Assembly (NCBI GenBank): GCA_013396635.1
Contig: WBMW01005652.1
Location: 24,638-88,637 of the forward strand
Direction of reading: 5' to 3'
Length of the DNA stretch: 64,000 bases
From: Penelope pileata
Taxonomy: Eukaryota; Chordata; Aves; Galliformes; Cracidae
The stretch's first letter is position 1, and the number at the start of each line of letters is the position of its first letter. The notes under the pieces were generated by a model. The model was given only the letters and a program-made list of their open reading frames with translations, was not told the origin of the DNA and searched no databases. Shown here piece by piece: positions 33,175-45,130 of this stretch. The position numbers and the translations under genes are program-made.

Positions 33175-33751
33175 GTTGGTTTAAGAAAGAAGTTTTCAGC
33201 CCATGTGAAGCCACCCAACACCGCAGCCATCAAGGTCTGGTAACAGCTGCAGGGAAGCTGTTCGTGTACAAGCAGCACATATTTGGGACAATGGAAGAGT
33301 ATTTGTTCTTGCTGAGATCTCATAGCCTGCAAGCAAAAGCTTGTGTCTGCCCAATCACTGCTGCAATTAGCAGCTCCAGCAAAGAGGCAGAGGAGCAGCT
33401 AGCCCACTGAATTGTCAGTGTTGCCTTAGGTACATGGAGCAACCAAGCCAAGCGTCAAGGCTTGGTCCTTAGCCCCAACCAGTGCTGCTCAGAACAATCT
33501 AGATCCGACTTGATGCATCCATCTCACGGAGCACTTAAACCAGGCTCTTCCTCAGAGCACATCCGTACTGATGGCAACACAGACTGAGACTTTGGAACCA
33601 GATTCAACCCTGGGATAACACCCACGTCTCATCTCAGAAGGACCTAAAGTGGGATGTGACTGGATATGAGTGCATTGCTCACATTCCTGGAGGTACCTAT
33701 GCACACCTGAGATGGACTAGAATGAAAGAGCAGATATTCCTCTCTTTCTTA

Positions 33752-33813
33752 GGTCAAATAAAGCTGGATGATCTTTTAGGTTCTTTCCAACCTGAGACAT
33801 TCTATGATCCTAA
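33752..33813 (+). mobile_element. CR1 LINE 3' end, very short and worn
   Basis: GCTGGATGATCTTTTAGG, TTCTTTCCAACCTGAGACAT and TCTATGATCCT match the sense CR1 terminus over about 60 bases. Confidence 0.7.
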
Positions 33814-35984
33814 ATGGGAATATGCCTGGAGACAGGGGAAGGGAGAAATTTCCATCAGAGCAGTCTGTGCTGTCTCTGCCCTAGAAGGCAGACAGGTAAC
33901 CTCAAACACCTTCTAAGTCACCAAAGTCAATTCTAATTAAAAGTAATAATAATAACAATGCAAAAAATTGAGGTGTCTCAGTCCAAATGGAAAAGAGAAT
34001 GTTGCTGTGTGCTGTCTTCTCACTGGCCAGTACTGCCAGTGAATGATTTAACTTGGCAGGTCACCCTCTAATGACCTGCTCTCCCATGGCTCTCCCAAAA
34101 CCATATGTGAAGTGGGAACAGCTTCTGGGCCAGTGCTCATTTAGCTTAAGAAATCTCCCCTGCTTAATTCCTCACCATGAAACGGAGTTAAATTGGGACC
34201 CATGCTGGGGAGCTGCCTAATCAGATGTCTAATAAGGAAGAACTGACCTTGAACCGCGTTTCTATTGTTCTGGGACCGCTGTGGCACTGGGAGAGGTAAA
34301 ATACCCTTTCACTACTCCACACCTGTCCCCGAGACCTCTTGGTAGGAGGTCTTCTGGTTTCGGGGAGTTCCTGGCATGGTCCCAAATGCTGGCAGAGATG
34401 CACATTGTGAAGCCACCCTTGAGTAACCTCCCAGAGACCCCTGAAGGGACACTTGCTCCTTGGTGACTCTCTTTGACATCAGTTAAGAGGGAGGAAATGA
34501 TAGATTATTAACCAGGGAATTCCATGCACCAGAGGTCAACCTGTGGTTCAGGCCTCAGCGGGCTCTGGATATCATAGGACCAGCTTGCTTCCTTCCTTCC
34601 GATGTACACATTTATTGTTGGAGCAAATTTATGATGGTTGAGCCCCAACTCTTCATTATGCAACATCTGGAGAAAAAAGCATTAGAACAGTGCAGTCTGT
34701 GAAGTCCCCCACTGTCCTGAGCTGAAATTAACAAGAAGGGATATATTCCAAGGAGGTTGAATTTGTGAGGTGGTGGCTTAGCATGTTAAATATAAAGATC
34801 CAAAATATATTCAGAAGCCCCTGAGCTACAAGAAATACTGTGGGAAAGCATCATTAAATGCTTGTCCTGCTTTTATGTACTTCCTTGGGCATCAGCTATG
34901 GACCATTGATGGAGGACATTGAGATGGATCATTATTGTGACTGGTCCTATGGCCACTGAAGAATGGAATGAGATTTCCAAACAAACTTTCAAACAAGCAT
35001 TGGGAATCAGCCTCCAGTAATTCCCAGTAGCTGCTGTTTTGTTGTGCTGGATGTGCTCCCAGAAGACATCCTGGCTGTTTGGTACCCTGAAAATCCTCTG
35101 CAGACCTTCTGGTCCCCGAGCTGACAAGTGAAACGATAGCACCAGCCAACATGCAGCTGAGATCATGCTCTGTTATCTTTTACACATACAGGGAAAAAAA
35201 GAAAAAAATCTAAAAAAAAGAAAAATATTTCTCACATCCAGAAGGAAAAGGAGAAAGATTAATGCAAAACAAGGCAAGAAAAGTCATTTCATGCAAAAAT
35301 CCAACAGCAGGAATGTTCCTAACAGCACATTTGCAGGGCTTTGGTCACACCGAACCCATCTTTCTCTCTTCAGACTGTTCCATAGCCGTAGAGAATTTAT
35401 TGGAAAGTATTGTTTCCTGAAATTCCTTTCTCGGTATTCACCCTAAATTAGCTCTTTTCTTAATTGTCTCCCATTATTTTTTCCCTTTCTCTCAGTCCTG
35501 GTCCACTTCTTCACCCCTGCCAACTCTTGCAATCGTACCGTAAGTCTTGCGATATGCAGTGCTTTCCTGTAATCCGCAGCATCTGGAAGCAAGTGGTTGT
35601 GCAAGGATTCCAGCTTTCATTAAAGAAGTCTTCAGCCCTTGGAGCTGCCTAGAAAAGCTTGGAAATGTGACCTGAGAGTACTGTTAAAATCAAAAAGAAA
35701 AGAGGAAAGATAAAGTCACCCCTGAAAAAAGTCGCACTGGAATGAAATATGTATACAGGAGTGAAAATAAGAACGTTGTCAATTTAAGGGCAGAGTAATT
35801 CAAAAATTTGAATGTTTGGAATGGGTCACGTTGGTATTTGAATGAAGCCTGTAGGATGTGGATGTGCTCCAGTACACAGCAGCTGAGTGCAAACAGGAGG
35901 AAACCAGGCTGCTTTCCACATTTACTGAGGGCAGAAGGAAAAGGCACCGGTCGAAACTGCAGCAAGGAAAATCCAGAAAACAGA
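33814..35984. other. Noncoding stretch, nothing recognised
   Basis: A short TAA repeat lies at 33940-33957 and an A-rich tract at 35190-35260. No transposable element or gene is recognised. Confidence 0.45.
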
Positions 35985-36180
35985 CATAAGGAAAATCCAA
36001 CCCAGAGATGTAAGGAAAAACACCTTGGAACCACAAAAATGGTTATAAACGGGGACAGGTGGCCTGAGAGAGGGTGGGCTCCCCTTCCTAGGGGATCCCT
36101 GGGATCCTCAGGGATCCTTGTAGACGTGCTGCTCCCAGGAGCAAGCTGGGGAAAAGCTTGTGAGAAGCAAGCCAGGAGCT
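35985..36180 (+). mobile_element. Possible very worn CR1 3' region
   Basis: Order and wording weakly follow the sense CR1 3' noncoding region: AGAGATGTAAGGAAAAACACC, GGACAGGTGGCCTGAGAGAG, GTGGGCTCCCCTTCC and CCTTGTAGACGTGCTG. There is no tail. The 183-codon minus frame across it has no recognisable domain. Confidence 0.3.
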
Positions 36181-37325
36181 GATGAAGGATGGGAGAGGAA
36201 TGGCTGCAGGACTGCTGGAGGCCACTAGCAACCACCTCCACCGAGATTTTCTTGTCTCCTCGCGTCCATATTCTCCCTGGGAAGCTCTCTGAGTTACCTT
36301 CTCCGTGGTGAACAGCTCGGGATGGGAAGGGGAGGTGGTGTGGCTGGATCTGCTTAACTTGTAAGGACCGAGTCCCAAAGCTTGGAGCCTTTACTGCTCA
36401 TTATCAACAACGAAAACGAAACCTGAGCTTTGGGAAACCTGACAAGAGAATATGCAGAAGGGAAGGCTGTAGCTTCATGTAGTCTCAGGGCTCAAGCCAG
36501 CATTTGGGTTTGTGAGGACTGAGCAGGGTCCTTTCTCACTCTGAGAGCATCCCGAGGAAGGTCTGCAGCGGGGAGGCAGGCGGGTGCCTGCAGCCCGTGT
36601 AAGGGAGGGATGAGCAATGCTGTCTGCCTGTTTCTGCTGTGACAACGAACTAGAAGCATCATGCAAGCTGTTCACTTCAGAGATGATGCAGGTTGCTTCC
36701 CCTCTGCTCTGCCCCAACACGGAGGTTTTCCTGGGTCTTGCTGCACTAGCACTTTAACCATCTAATTCCCATCTCTCTGTGCCCTGCTTCCCATCCCTTT
36801 GTCCCTGTGCCAACACTGGCCTTTTGCTTTAACAGCTGCCTCCCCACTTCAGTGTATGACTCCCAGATGTATTTTTGTCACCAGTTAGAACCCTTCTTAG
36901 CCTTTATTTCCTAAGCTAACCAGGCCAAGCAATGATCCTGCTCATCTCACCAGCCCTCTGCTCCCTGATTCCCCAGCAGCCCTTCTCTGCAGCTGTTCTA
37001 GTTACAGCAATGAAAATACAGCCTTGGCTTTCTCCTCCAAATTGGGGGACATCTTCCCCTTGACTGCAGTGGGAAGAGCTGGGTACTCAGCAGATCTGAA
37101 AAAACTAAAATAAGGCTTCGAGGATCCTAAATACGGGATAAGAGGTCAAACCTTGAACTTGAAAGCAGTGAATGAGATGGATCCAATGCAGTCTTGTAAT
37201 CTGAATGAAGGTAAAGCTATTGCAGAAGTCCAAAACAATAACAGGGGTCACAAACCTAGAGTGGGGCTGCAAAGCCTGTTGTCTTGATCGTGGCTGTCAT
37301 TTAAACAGGGCCCTCTAATGCTGCA
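36181..37325. other. Noncoding stretch, nothing firm
   Basis: The phrase TATGACTCCCAGATGTATTT near 36855 recalls the L2 catalytic region, but the flanks do not align, so I do not call an element. Confidence 0.4.
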
Positions 37326-37492
37326 ATCATAGAAGCATAGGATGGTTGGGTTGGAAGGGACCCCAAAGGCCATCCAGTCCCAACCCCTGCCGTGGGCCAC
37401 CCACTGAACCAGGCACCAGCTCAGGCTGCCCAGGGCCCCATGCAGCCTGGCCTTGAGCACCTCCAGGGATGGGGCATCCACAGCTTCACACA
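37326..37492 (-). mobile_element. CR1 LINE 3' end
   Basis: ATCATAGAAGCATAGGATGG, TTGGGTTGGAAGGGACCCC, GGCCATCCAGTCCCAACCCC, CAGGCTGCCCAGGGCCCCAT, GCAGCCTGGCCTTGAGCACC and TCCAGGGATGGGGCATCCAC are all intact antisense CR1 blocks. It is one of the best-preserved copies in the window. Confidence 0.95.
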
Positions 37493-39235
37493 AAGTTGTG
37501 CAGCCTTAAGAGCAACCTTCTCAAGAACCAGTCTGAAGAGATGGCTTCTGTAACAAGGGAGACTTGCACGCTGTAACTATTCACGAGCCACATAAAAGGG
37601 GATTCAACTCACCTAAGTGTAATGTCCCAGAAGTCAGTCATACGGTCTGAGCCGGTCACCTGCTGCCCTGAAAATTTATCAGGAGGAGGCTGGCATCTAC
37701 ACAGATTCAACAAACTGGTTTCCAGTAGGACTTTGGGATAACAGAAATCACAGCCCAGAGAGGTGACCTGGCTTCCTCAGGAGCCTGGCTGGCCAGGTCC
37801 CAGCAGATGCCTGGCTCCCCAAGGCAATAAGGAGCCTTGAGATCAACTCTACCTCAAGTCACGACAGCTGGAGCCCCCAGCTGTCATTAATCACAACAGA
37901 TTGCTTTTAGTAAAACTCTTTGGAGCCCAGAACAAGCTACCAATAGGTGTTGTGTTTTTTGCATCGCCTCTGGCTGGGAGCTGCATCTTGGAAGCTCACA
38001 AAAACTGCATTTATTTCTGGGCCTGTTCTTTAACATCCCTCTGACCGAGTGAAGCGAGAAATAAGGAGAAGATTTTAACAGTCTGTTCTGCGTGTTCTGG
38101 TTTTACTTCAAAAAATTTGTGTTAAACTCAGTACAAATGGGTCCTAGGTTATGTCTAAGACTCCTTAGGGCTATCATAGATAAAAATAAAGAATGAAGAC
38201 GTGTCAAGAATATGGGCAGAGATCTCCTGCATCTTGTAATATATAACCTCTTAATCACATAGAAGATACTTTGCTATTAATTAATACACTGTGCTTTCCC
38301 ATAAAAGACAATAGCCACAGAGAGAGCTCAACAACAATGATGGCAACCCCATAAAATCCTGAGAGAAGATGGGATTGGGCCGTTCTGCTGGCAGGGATTA
38401 GAGTGTAAGGGAATTCTCTGGCCTTGACTTCATGCCAAGCAGTTCAGGACCTTTTTATCCACCTCATTGGATTAGCCACAGGAAGTCTTCTGACTCATTA
38501 ACTCCATTGAGGAGGTCAAATAGGATTTTCAGCAACTTTAACCTCCCCTCAGCAAGTGGTTATGGGCTGCAGAGATCTCCTTGATTTCTGTCACAGTGCA
38601 ATGATCTCTGCAAAGACACCATGGAAAACTTTGTTTGTTCTTTATTTTATGAGTGTTTAGCACAATTTTTTTAAAGAATGTGGGGATAAAGAGGCCTGGG
38701 GATTTTCATCCCTGTGAGGGATATTTTAGAGCTTTCTCACTTGGAGCTCTGGTAAGAATTTCTCTAGCATGAGGGCTCTCAGGGGCACTGGAAAACAGGA
38801 CCAGGGTGGGATAGGGCAGGTTAAGAGAAGCACCTCCAAGATAAGACGTGTCTCACCTGGGATCTGCAAAGGTTTAACTTATTTCACTCATTTAACAAAA
38901 ATTACGCATTATCTGGAAGCTTTTGATTGACACCTAGGGAAATATTACAGTTCCTGTTGGCTGCTGTGGGATTAAGATCATAACAGACAGAAAATGGAGA
39001 TGGGCACCCAGGCTAACCACGAGAATCAGGCTAGGGAAATTGGTCTGGTGGGTTGGACACGTCTTTGTCTGTTGAGATCTGGAGAACCTCAAGACTTGGA
39101 AGAAACGGCAGCAGGATCCCTGCAGGAAACGGAGGGAGTGGGAAGGGAGCTCTCAGCCTTTAGAGGAGCAAGGAGGGGATGTCGTCAACCCAGCTGCCCT
39201 GCAGTGACTGCTCACAGCAGCTTTCTGCTACGTGA
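37493..39235. other. Noncoding stretch with AT-rich blocks
   Basis: No repeat family is recognised. AT-rich words cluster at 38230-38310 (TTGCTATTAATTAATACACTG), and a further block is listed at 38880-38995. Confidence 0.42.
38880..38995. other. Candidate conserved noncoding block with a PBX/MEIS-like site
   Basis: TTTAACAAAAATTACGCATT is followed by TTTTGATTGACACC. TGATTGACA at 38924-38932 matches the composite PBX-MEIS/PREP core. AAATATTACAGTTCC and GGGATTAAGATCATAACAG follow. It is non-repetitive. Confidence 0.33.
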
Positions 39236-39460
39236 CACAGAACCACAGAACCATGGAATATCCCAACCTGGATGGGACCCACAAGGATCGCTGAGCCCAA
39301 CCCCTGGCTCCACACAGGACCCAAAATCCAAATCCTGTGTCTGAGAGCACGCTCCAAATGCTCCTGGAGCTATGGCAGCCTGGGGACGTGACCACTTCCA
39401 TGGTATTTCTGGACTGCTTGCCAAGGGAGGGTTCAGTCCCACATCTGGGGCAGGCTTTGG
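39236..39460 (-). mobile_element. CR1 LINE 3' end
   Basis: CACAGAACCACAGAACCATGG, AATATCCCAACCTGGATGG, GACCCACAAGGATCGCTGAG, CCCAACCCCTGGCTCCACAC, TGTCTGAGAGCACGCTCC and GGGGACGTGACCACTTCC fit the antisense end of the CR1 subfamily that has the GGCTCCACACAGGACC block. Similarity fades near 39440. Overlapping frames of over 100 codons on minus are its shadows. Confidence 0.88.
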
Positions 39461-42400
39461 ACAAGGTGCCTATAGAACACAGCAGCTCCTGAAGGGGTTT
39501 GATAGGAGCTCCAGCCATCCCCAGCACGGACACTCCCTGCCCCACGCTGTTCCCTGACACACAGCCAGGCAGTGACAGTGAGATGCTGGCCCAAACCCAG
39601 GGCAGGCAGCACAAAAGCTGCACGGGATGGCTCACTGCTGGCCATGACGTCAGGCAGCAGCCCAGCCCTGCGCTCTTTATGAGCGTGGCTGTAGCCCATG
39701 TGTCGGGGTAGCCTCTCCCCATCGCATTTCTGAACAGCAAAATGAGCAGAGCGTGAGCGTTCTGACTGCAGCATCTTGCACAGCTGCGCCTTGTTGCTTG
39801 TTCCTCCGCTGTCTGGTTTGCGTTCGCACCTTGGGAATTGGGGCCTATTTGCTGGTTCGGATCAGACCCGAGAGCCTGAGCTCTGCTATCACTTAATCAG
39901 CTGTTTTGGTTTCAGCTTGCTGCTAACCTTGAAAAAAAACGTGGGTATTGGGTATGGATTTTGTGATTAAGTGATTAAGGACACTGCACGTTGTGTAGGG
40001 AACGGCAGGCATTCACGTGAGGAACTTCATAGCTGTTCCCACCCTGCCTTCAGCTGCAGTTTTATTAACTGTGTTCAGTAATGACTTATACATAGAAGTT
40101 CATGCTTATCAAAGGAGGAAAACGTTTCCTGAGACCTATGGATGTACATAATTACAGAGGTATTTACGTTATATAATTACAAGGCAGCAAAGAAAGAGAT
40201 GATGCTTTACCTTAGCAGGAAGCAGCGAACACCCTGGTACAGAAATGCTGATCCAGTCGCGATATTTTGGAAGAGAAGTGAGAGATCATGCTAAAAACAC
40301 CACGAAAGCAATTCAGGTTCAAACCTGAATTCCTTTTAAAGTCAGAGACACAGGCAGCATCAAAACGGGGGAGGCTGCATGAGCAACATCATCCGAGGAA
40401 CATACACGTGTGAAAAACAAAGCAAAAAAAAAAGCAAAGAAAAAAAAAGGAAAAGCAAAGCAGGGCAGCTGGGCTGGGAAAAAGCAGGTGAAGAACGAGA
40501 GCAGCTTGCTGCTTTCCTGCAGGGCAGGGTTTCTCTGTTAGGGACTGCTCACTGATCTGGATACATCTTTGCAAGAGCTGTGCATGGGTTAGGAAGACAA
40601 ATGTAATGTGTTGGGGTGAAATTGAGATTTTCTGTGAACGAAGCTCTATTTCAGTGATCCAACTGGTCGTTTTGAACTTAATTCTAAGACTTTTAGTCTG
40701 TACATGGCAACAGGAGGATGCAAAATGCTGCATTGCAGAGACGCATGGACCTTACACAGTGCTTGCCAGAGCCCGAAGGATTTATATACGAAGGATCTGC
40801 ATGTAAAAGATGTACAGAGCTGCTTGTCTCTTGGGGAGGAGATACTGGCAGCAGGGGAAGGTGTGTTACATTGTGCTTAATGACCAGCTCCTCCCTTTAT
40901 CCCTTCAGAGAGGGATGGCTCCATCGAGGGCTGGAGGCTGGCTGTTCTGGTGGTCCTCATCTGCCACCAAAACACACAGCTGGGGGCTTCACACGCTGCA
41001 GAGGCTGCAAGGAAACCACGGATGGGAACATACCTTAGAGTGCAGGTATAAAAATGGGGTGAAAGCACATGAGCAGCCTGGCTGGGGGGGAGCAGCCCTC
41101 TCCTTGGCTGCAGCCAAGAGCTGGGGTGGAGGAAGGGTTTGTGCAATGGTCCAGGCGTGGCTCAGGGCTGCAGCTGTGCCCAGAAGAGAAGCGCTGCGTG
41201 GAGCTGCACAGGGGGCAGCTCTGATGCTGTGCATCTCTGCCCTAATTCTGCCCTGGTTCAGGAGTACCCTATGTGAAGACTTGGGGAAAAAAAAAAAAAC
41301 CATGAATTGAAATGTGTTCAGTGAAGGCACTTAATGGGACCGCGCATTTACAGAAAGAAGAAAAACACCAATAAAAGCCTCCGCTGCTTTTTGCATAACA
41401 AACCGGGGGAAATCTATGGCTTGGGCTGGAAGAAAAGGACAAAACCTGCTGCAGATGGAGAGCTGATGTCAGCTGTCATCCTCCTTTAGAAAAGCCTGGG
41501 ACAATGGCTCTGAATGAGGACGAGGCTGAAAGCCACCCCGGACCTTGGGTGTCCCTTTGTGCCCCCCATCCCCGCTCCTCCACAACAACAAAACCCCACA
41601 AAACCCCATCCCTGGGAGCACAGAAAGCAGAGGGAGGGCCGGCAGCGAGCGAAACCCATCCTGAATGCACCGTCAGATAAGGCCTGTTGAAATAAACCTT
41701 TTTCTCAAAAAAAAAAAAATATCTTTTCTTTCTTTCCTCCAGCGGGTAGCAATGGGAGGAAACAGATAATTGGAGGGCCCCGTAAAATGGCCCCACTGTT
41801 GTCCCAGGGCTGAGAAGGTGAGCTGGCAGGGCAGCCAGGCAGACCTTTATCTCTTCCTAATGACTCGCAATGAAAAGGGTTTTTTTTCCTCAAAGCCCCG
41901 GGCTCGGCCTCCTACCCTGGGAAGATTTTGCTCTCGAGGCCTTGGAGAATAACGTCCTGTTGTCCACCCGTGGGCTGTGGATAAACGGGCACTGTTGTGG
42001 CTGCCTCCTGTGCCCCCGCAGCCCCCGCTGGCCCAGGTGATGACAGAGCAGCTGGAAGAATTGCTCCGAGCACAAAGGTGTCCCCGCGTTCTCCGTCCAC
42101 CTCTCCCTCCCATTTCTCTTTCTAGTTCTTTTGGGGTACAAAGGGGTCCTGACCTTTTGCCCTTTCCATCCCTGCTCCCTCCCAAAGGCTCCTGCAGTGG
42201 CTGACCCCAGGTGCTCCCCGATCTCCATCATCCTCGTGCAGATCCAGGCCTGAAGCGGGGCACCCGCAGCCCTACATCAGCACGGGTCTGGGTCTCTTTG
42301 CTCACATCAGCAACCAGAACGCTGCTGTCCCTGCCACCCAATCCCTCCTGCACTCTGGGCTCACCGCCCCATGCCTCAGTTTCCCCATTTGTAAAAGAGA

Positions 42401-42563
42401 TGATGACCTCTTTCCCGACCTCCAAGGGGTGCTCAGATCCACCAAGATGAATAAAACCTTCCCTTTAATCCTGCTGAGAGCAGAGGCTTGGAGGGGGATG
42501 AGCAACGCCTGCCAAACGGCACCACCAGGTGCTACATGGCTATGGCTGTCCCCTTCCATACCC
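39461..42563. other. Noncoding stretch, repeat-poor
   Basis: AT-rich, non-repetitive sequence lies at 40050-40190 (TACATAATTACAGAGG, ACGTTATATAATTACAAGG). The longer frames at 40810-41310 and nearby overlap each other on both strands and have no domain. Poly-A lies at 41288-41299. A splice-like segment at 42022-42077 is discussed under findings. Confidence 0.42.
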
Positions 42564-42668
42564 CATAGAATCATGGAATCACAGACTCATTGAGGTTAGA
42601 AAAGACCTCTAGGATCATCGAGTCAACCATCAGCCCATCCCCACCATGCCCACTAAACCATGTTCCAT
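42564..42668 (-). mobile_element. CR1 LINE 3' end
   Basis: CATAGAATCATGGAATCACA, CATTGAGGTTAGAAAAGACC, CTAGGATCATCGAGTC, and CATGCCCACTAAACCATG form the antisense CR1 end. Confidence 0.9.
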
Positions 42669-44030
42669 CCCACAGCACGGTGCCCTGCAGCACAGAGCTC
42701 CACGCCCATAGGAACAGATGGACGTTGCCTGCAAAAGTCTGAATGTACAGTTCAGATGCAAACAGCACAGTCCCGAAGCAGCAGGTTGCCTTGTCTCACT
42801 GATGACCCGGAGAAGAAAGGATGCAGCCATTCCCTGGGAGCTTGCAGAACGTCCCTGCTCTACAGCGTCCAATTTGCTACAGCAGCTTCCTAAAATGGGA
42901 AAGAGAAATGCACCGTTTCTTCTATTTTTCACTTGGCTGAGACAAGGGCACGAGGTGGGTGAGAATCAGTTTCTGAATGGAAGATATTTTACAGATTTAT
43001 TTCCTTGCAATGGGAATTTCAGTTGCCCAGACAGGGATGTCACGCTGGAAGGGATCTGCCCATCACGAGGGTTGGTCCCACGCAAATCTGCCAGATGCAT
43101 CTCAACCCCTTTGTGCATTCAGAGATGCATCTCCGGGAGGAGATGAGTCACTCCCTCCAAATTCCATTTTTCCACAAAACCAAAGGGATCCCAAAAACAC
43201 TCAGCAGACTCCTGGGATGTCCCCTGGGTTAGGCCAACCTTCCCAGGGCGTTATTTTGAGCACTGTGCTTGTCCTGTTCGATGGGCAGAGTGGCACCGAA
43301 CACCTCGTGTGTCCCTGAAACTCTTCTCCCACTGCAGTCTCAGTGCTGGGTCTGTATGGACATTGGCTGAAAATGGTCTTTCCCCTATTTCTGATGGGTC
43401 CCTCCACGCCTCCTGGACCATGTCTGAAGGCCTCCATACTATTTCAACTTTTGCCAGGCTTTGGCATAAAATAAAAACTCCAAAATCTATTTGCCACAGA
43501 GCACCCTGTGTGGAGATATCTGTTTTACAGAACACTATAATTCTCGTCCTGCTGATCTCCCCAAGTTCAGTTCACTCCAACCTGCCACTCTCTTCCCTTT
43601 CCATGATAATCCATTTACTGTATCTCCTTTTACCCATCTACCACGCAAGGACCAGCCAACTCCTTTCTCCGTGCCATTTCTGTTTGAGCTCAGAGCAGAT
43701 GTTCTTAGCTCGCATTTGGCTTTGAAGTTTCCTGGTCCTGATTGACACTGGAGAGGGATGTACCTGCAAGCTGCTCAGTGTCCAACCAGCTGTTCCAGCT
43801 GTCTGGAGCCTCCTCTACCTCTGTCTGGAGTCACCTCTACCTTCCAACCTTCTGCTTATTTGAGTGTCTGTGGAAGATGCATTGTGTTGGAAAGGTTCTG
43901 GAGCCTTCTGGATAGCTCTTGGAGCCAAAACATGTGTTTCCAGAGCCGCAGCGTGATGCAGGGAAAGCCAACCCATCACATTTCGTCTCTGCTCTGTGTA
44001 TTCATTTTCCTTTAAACCCAACTGAAGGTG
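42669..44030. other. Noncoding stretch, nothing recognised
   Basis: A 22-bp imperfect duplication (GTCTGGAG..CCTCTACCT) lies at 43801-43844. Open frames here have no domains. Confidence 0.42.
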
Positions 44031-44269
44031 TTGTGGCACTTAGGGATGCGGTTGAGTGGGCAATATTGGTGGCAGGTGGATGGTTGGACTGGATGATCTT
44101 AGAGATCTCTTCCAATCTTAATGATTCTATGGCGGGTTGGCGGTTGGACTTGGTGATCTGAGAGTTCTTTTCCAACCTTCATGATTCTGTGATTCCATGA
44201 TGGGTTGGTGGTCGGACTTGACGATCTTAAGAGGTATTTTCCAGCCTTAATGATTCTCTGATTCTGGTG
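44031..44269 (+). mobile_element. CR1 LINE 3' end with threefold repeated terminus
   Basis: TTGTGGCACTTAGGGATGCG, GAGTGGGCAATATTGGTGG and GGTGGATGGTTGGACTGGAT lead to a first terminus (TTCCAATCTTAATGATTC at 44110-44127). The last 60-70 bases then recur twice more in the same orientation: GGCGGGTTGGCGGTTGGACT to TTCCAACCTTCATGATTC (44131-44200), and TGGGTTGGTGGTCGGACTTG to TTCCAGCCTTAATGATTC (44201-44269). CR1 normally ends with short ATTCTATG repeats, so repetition of a 60-70 base unit is unusual. The units differ from one another, so the event is old. Confidence 0.9.
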
Positions 44270-44789
44270 ATTCACACAGAGGTGCTGACCATGACTGCAG
44301 ACTCAGAACCGTACCAGTACCATTAAATCAGGGGGCAGCTGATCCCCCTTCCATGTACCACGCGTAGGGAACAGGAGAGAAGCACAGGGCATGGGGAACC
44401 TTCACCTTGCACGAAGACTAAGCCAGACTCCCCAGATCCACAGGTTCCAACCTGCCTCTGTGTTTGTTCCCTTTGGAGCCCAGCAAAGATAATAGTCATG
44501 GAAGAAAATAAGCTGTCATCTGCAGGGCTAGACAAGGTCAGGAACGTTTTGGTGAAATGTTCTTTTCGGTGTTATTTTCACTGCAATCGAAACGACTAAA
44601 AATAAGTGGGATGACATCTACGCTATTTTTATTTAGATCTCAGTAACTGAAACACATGGATAAAAGTTCTGTGTTTCATTTTCTTTCATGTGGAATTTAC
44701 TCTTGTTTCCAAGCACAAAAGAAAAAAAAAATTATATGTGTGTATGCATGTGTTTGAATACGCGACAGTCACATTTATGCTCTGGGCTT

Positions 44790-44940
44790 TACTTATTAAA
44801 AACAAAGTTCCAGCCGAAATAAAACATGTGCTGGGCCAGCCAATAATTGTTATTTATTCAGCCAGATGTCACCTCTTGGCGAATGGCTGTGCACTTTGGG
44901 GTTTTAGTCGTAAAAAATAATACATTAAAATTGCGGAATG
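44790..44940. other. Candidate conserved noncoding block
   Basis: AAATAAAACATGTGCTGGGC, CAGCCAATAATTGTTATTTA (CCAAT and AATAATTGTTA), TTTAGTCGTAAAAAATAATAC and similar non-repetitive words precede a CpG-rich patch. Texture suggests a conserved element. No alignment is available. Confidence 0.32.
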
Positions 44941-44954
44941 TTCCCCAAAGTGGA

Positions 44955-45130
44955 AAACTCCGGAGAGACGGACACGGCGGCGCGAGGGAGGTGCTGCAGC
45001 CCAGGGCCCCCCCTGTCCACGGCTTCACTCGCGCCTTCCTCCTGGCTCCGCTCCGGACCACCCCCATGTGCTCCCTCCGAGATGTGGCCGTGGGGACAGC
45101 TCGGTCCTGTGGCTCCACCCGGGGTGAGAT
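44955..45130. other. Small CpG-rich patch
   Basis: CTCCGGAGAGACGG, ACACGGCGGCGCGAGG, CACTCGCGCC, CTCCGCTCCGG and ACCCGGGG give roughly a dozen CpG in 175 bases. It directly follows an AT-rich block, the same arrangement as an adjoining pair at 24.97-25.40 kb. Confidence 0.33.

Noticed and set aside
35690..36241. 183-codon minus frame with hydrophobic stretches
   Set aside because: It is antisense to what may be a worn CR1 3' region and T-rich on the coding strand. Hydrophobicity is expected from that composition.
36855..36890. L2-like phrase TATGACTCCCAGATGTATTT
   Set aside because: A single short phrase without matching flanks. Chance similarity is likely.
40810..41310. 166-codon plus frame
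   Set aside because: It is overlapped by minus frames of similar length, ends in a poly-A run coding for Lys, and has no domain.
43801..43844. 22-bp duplication GTCTGGAG..CCTCTACCT
   Set aside because: It is two imperfect copies with no further structure, noted only inside the stretch entry.
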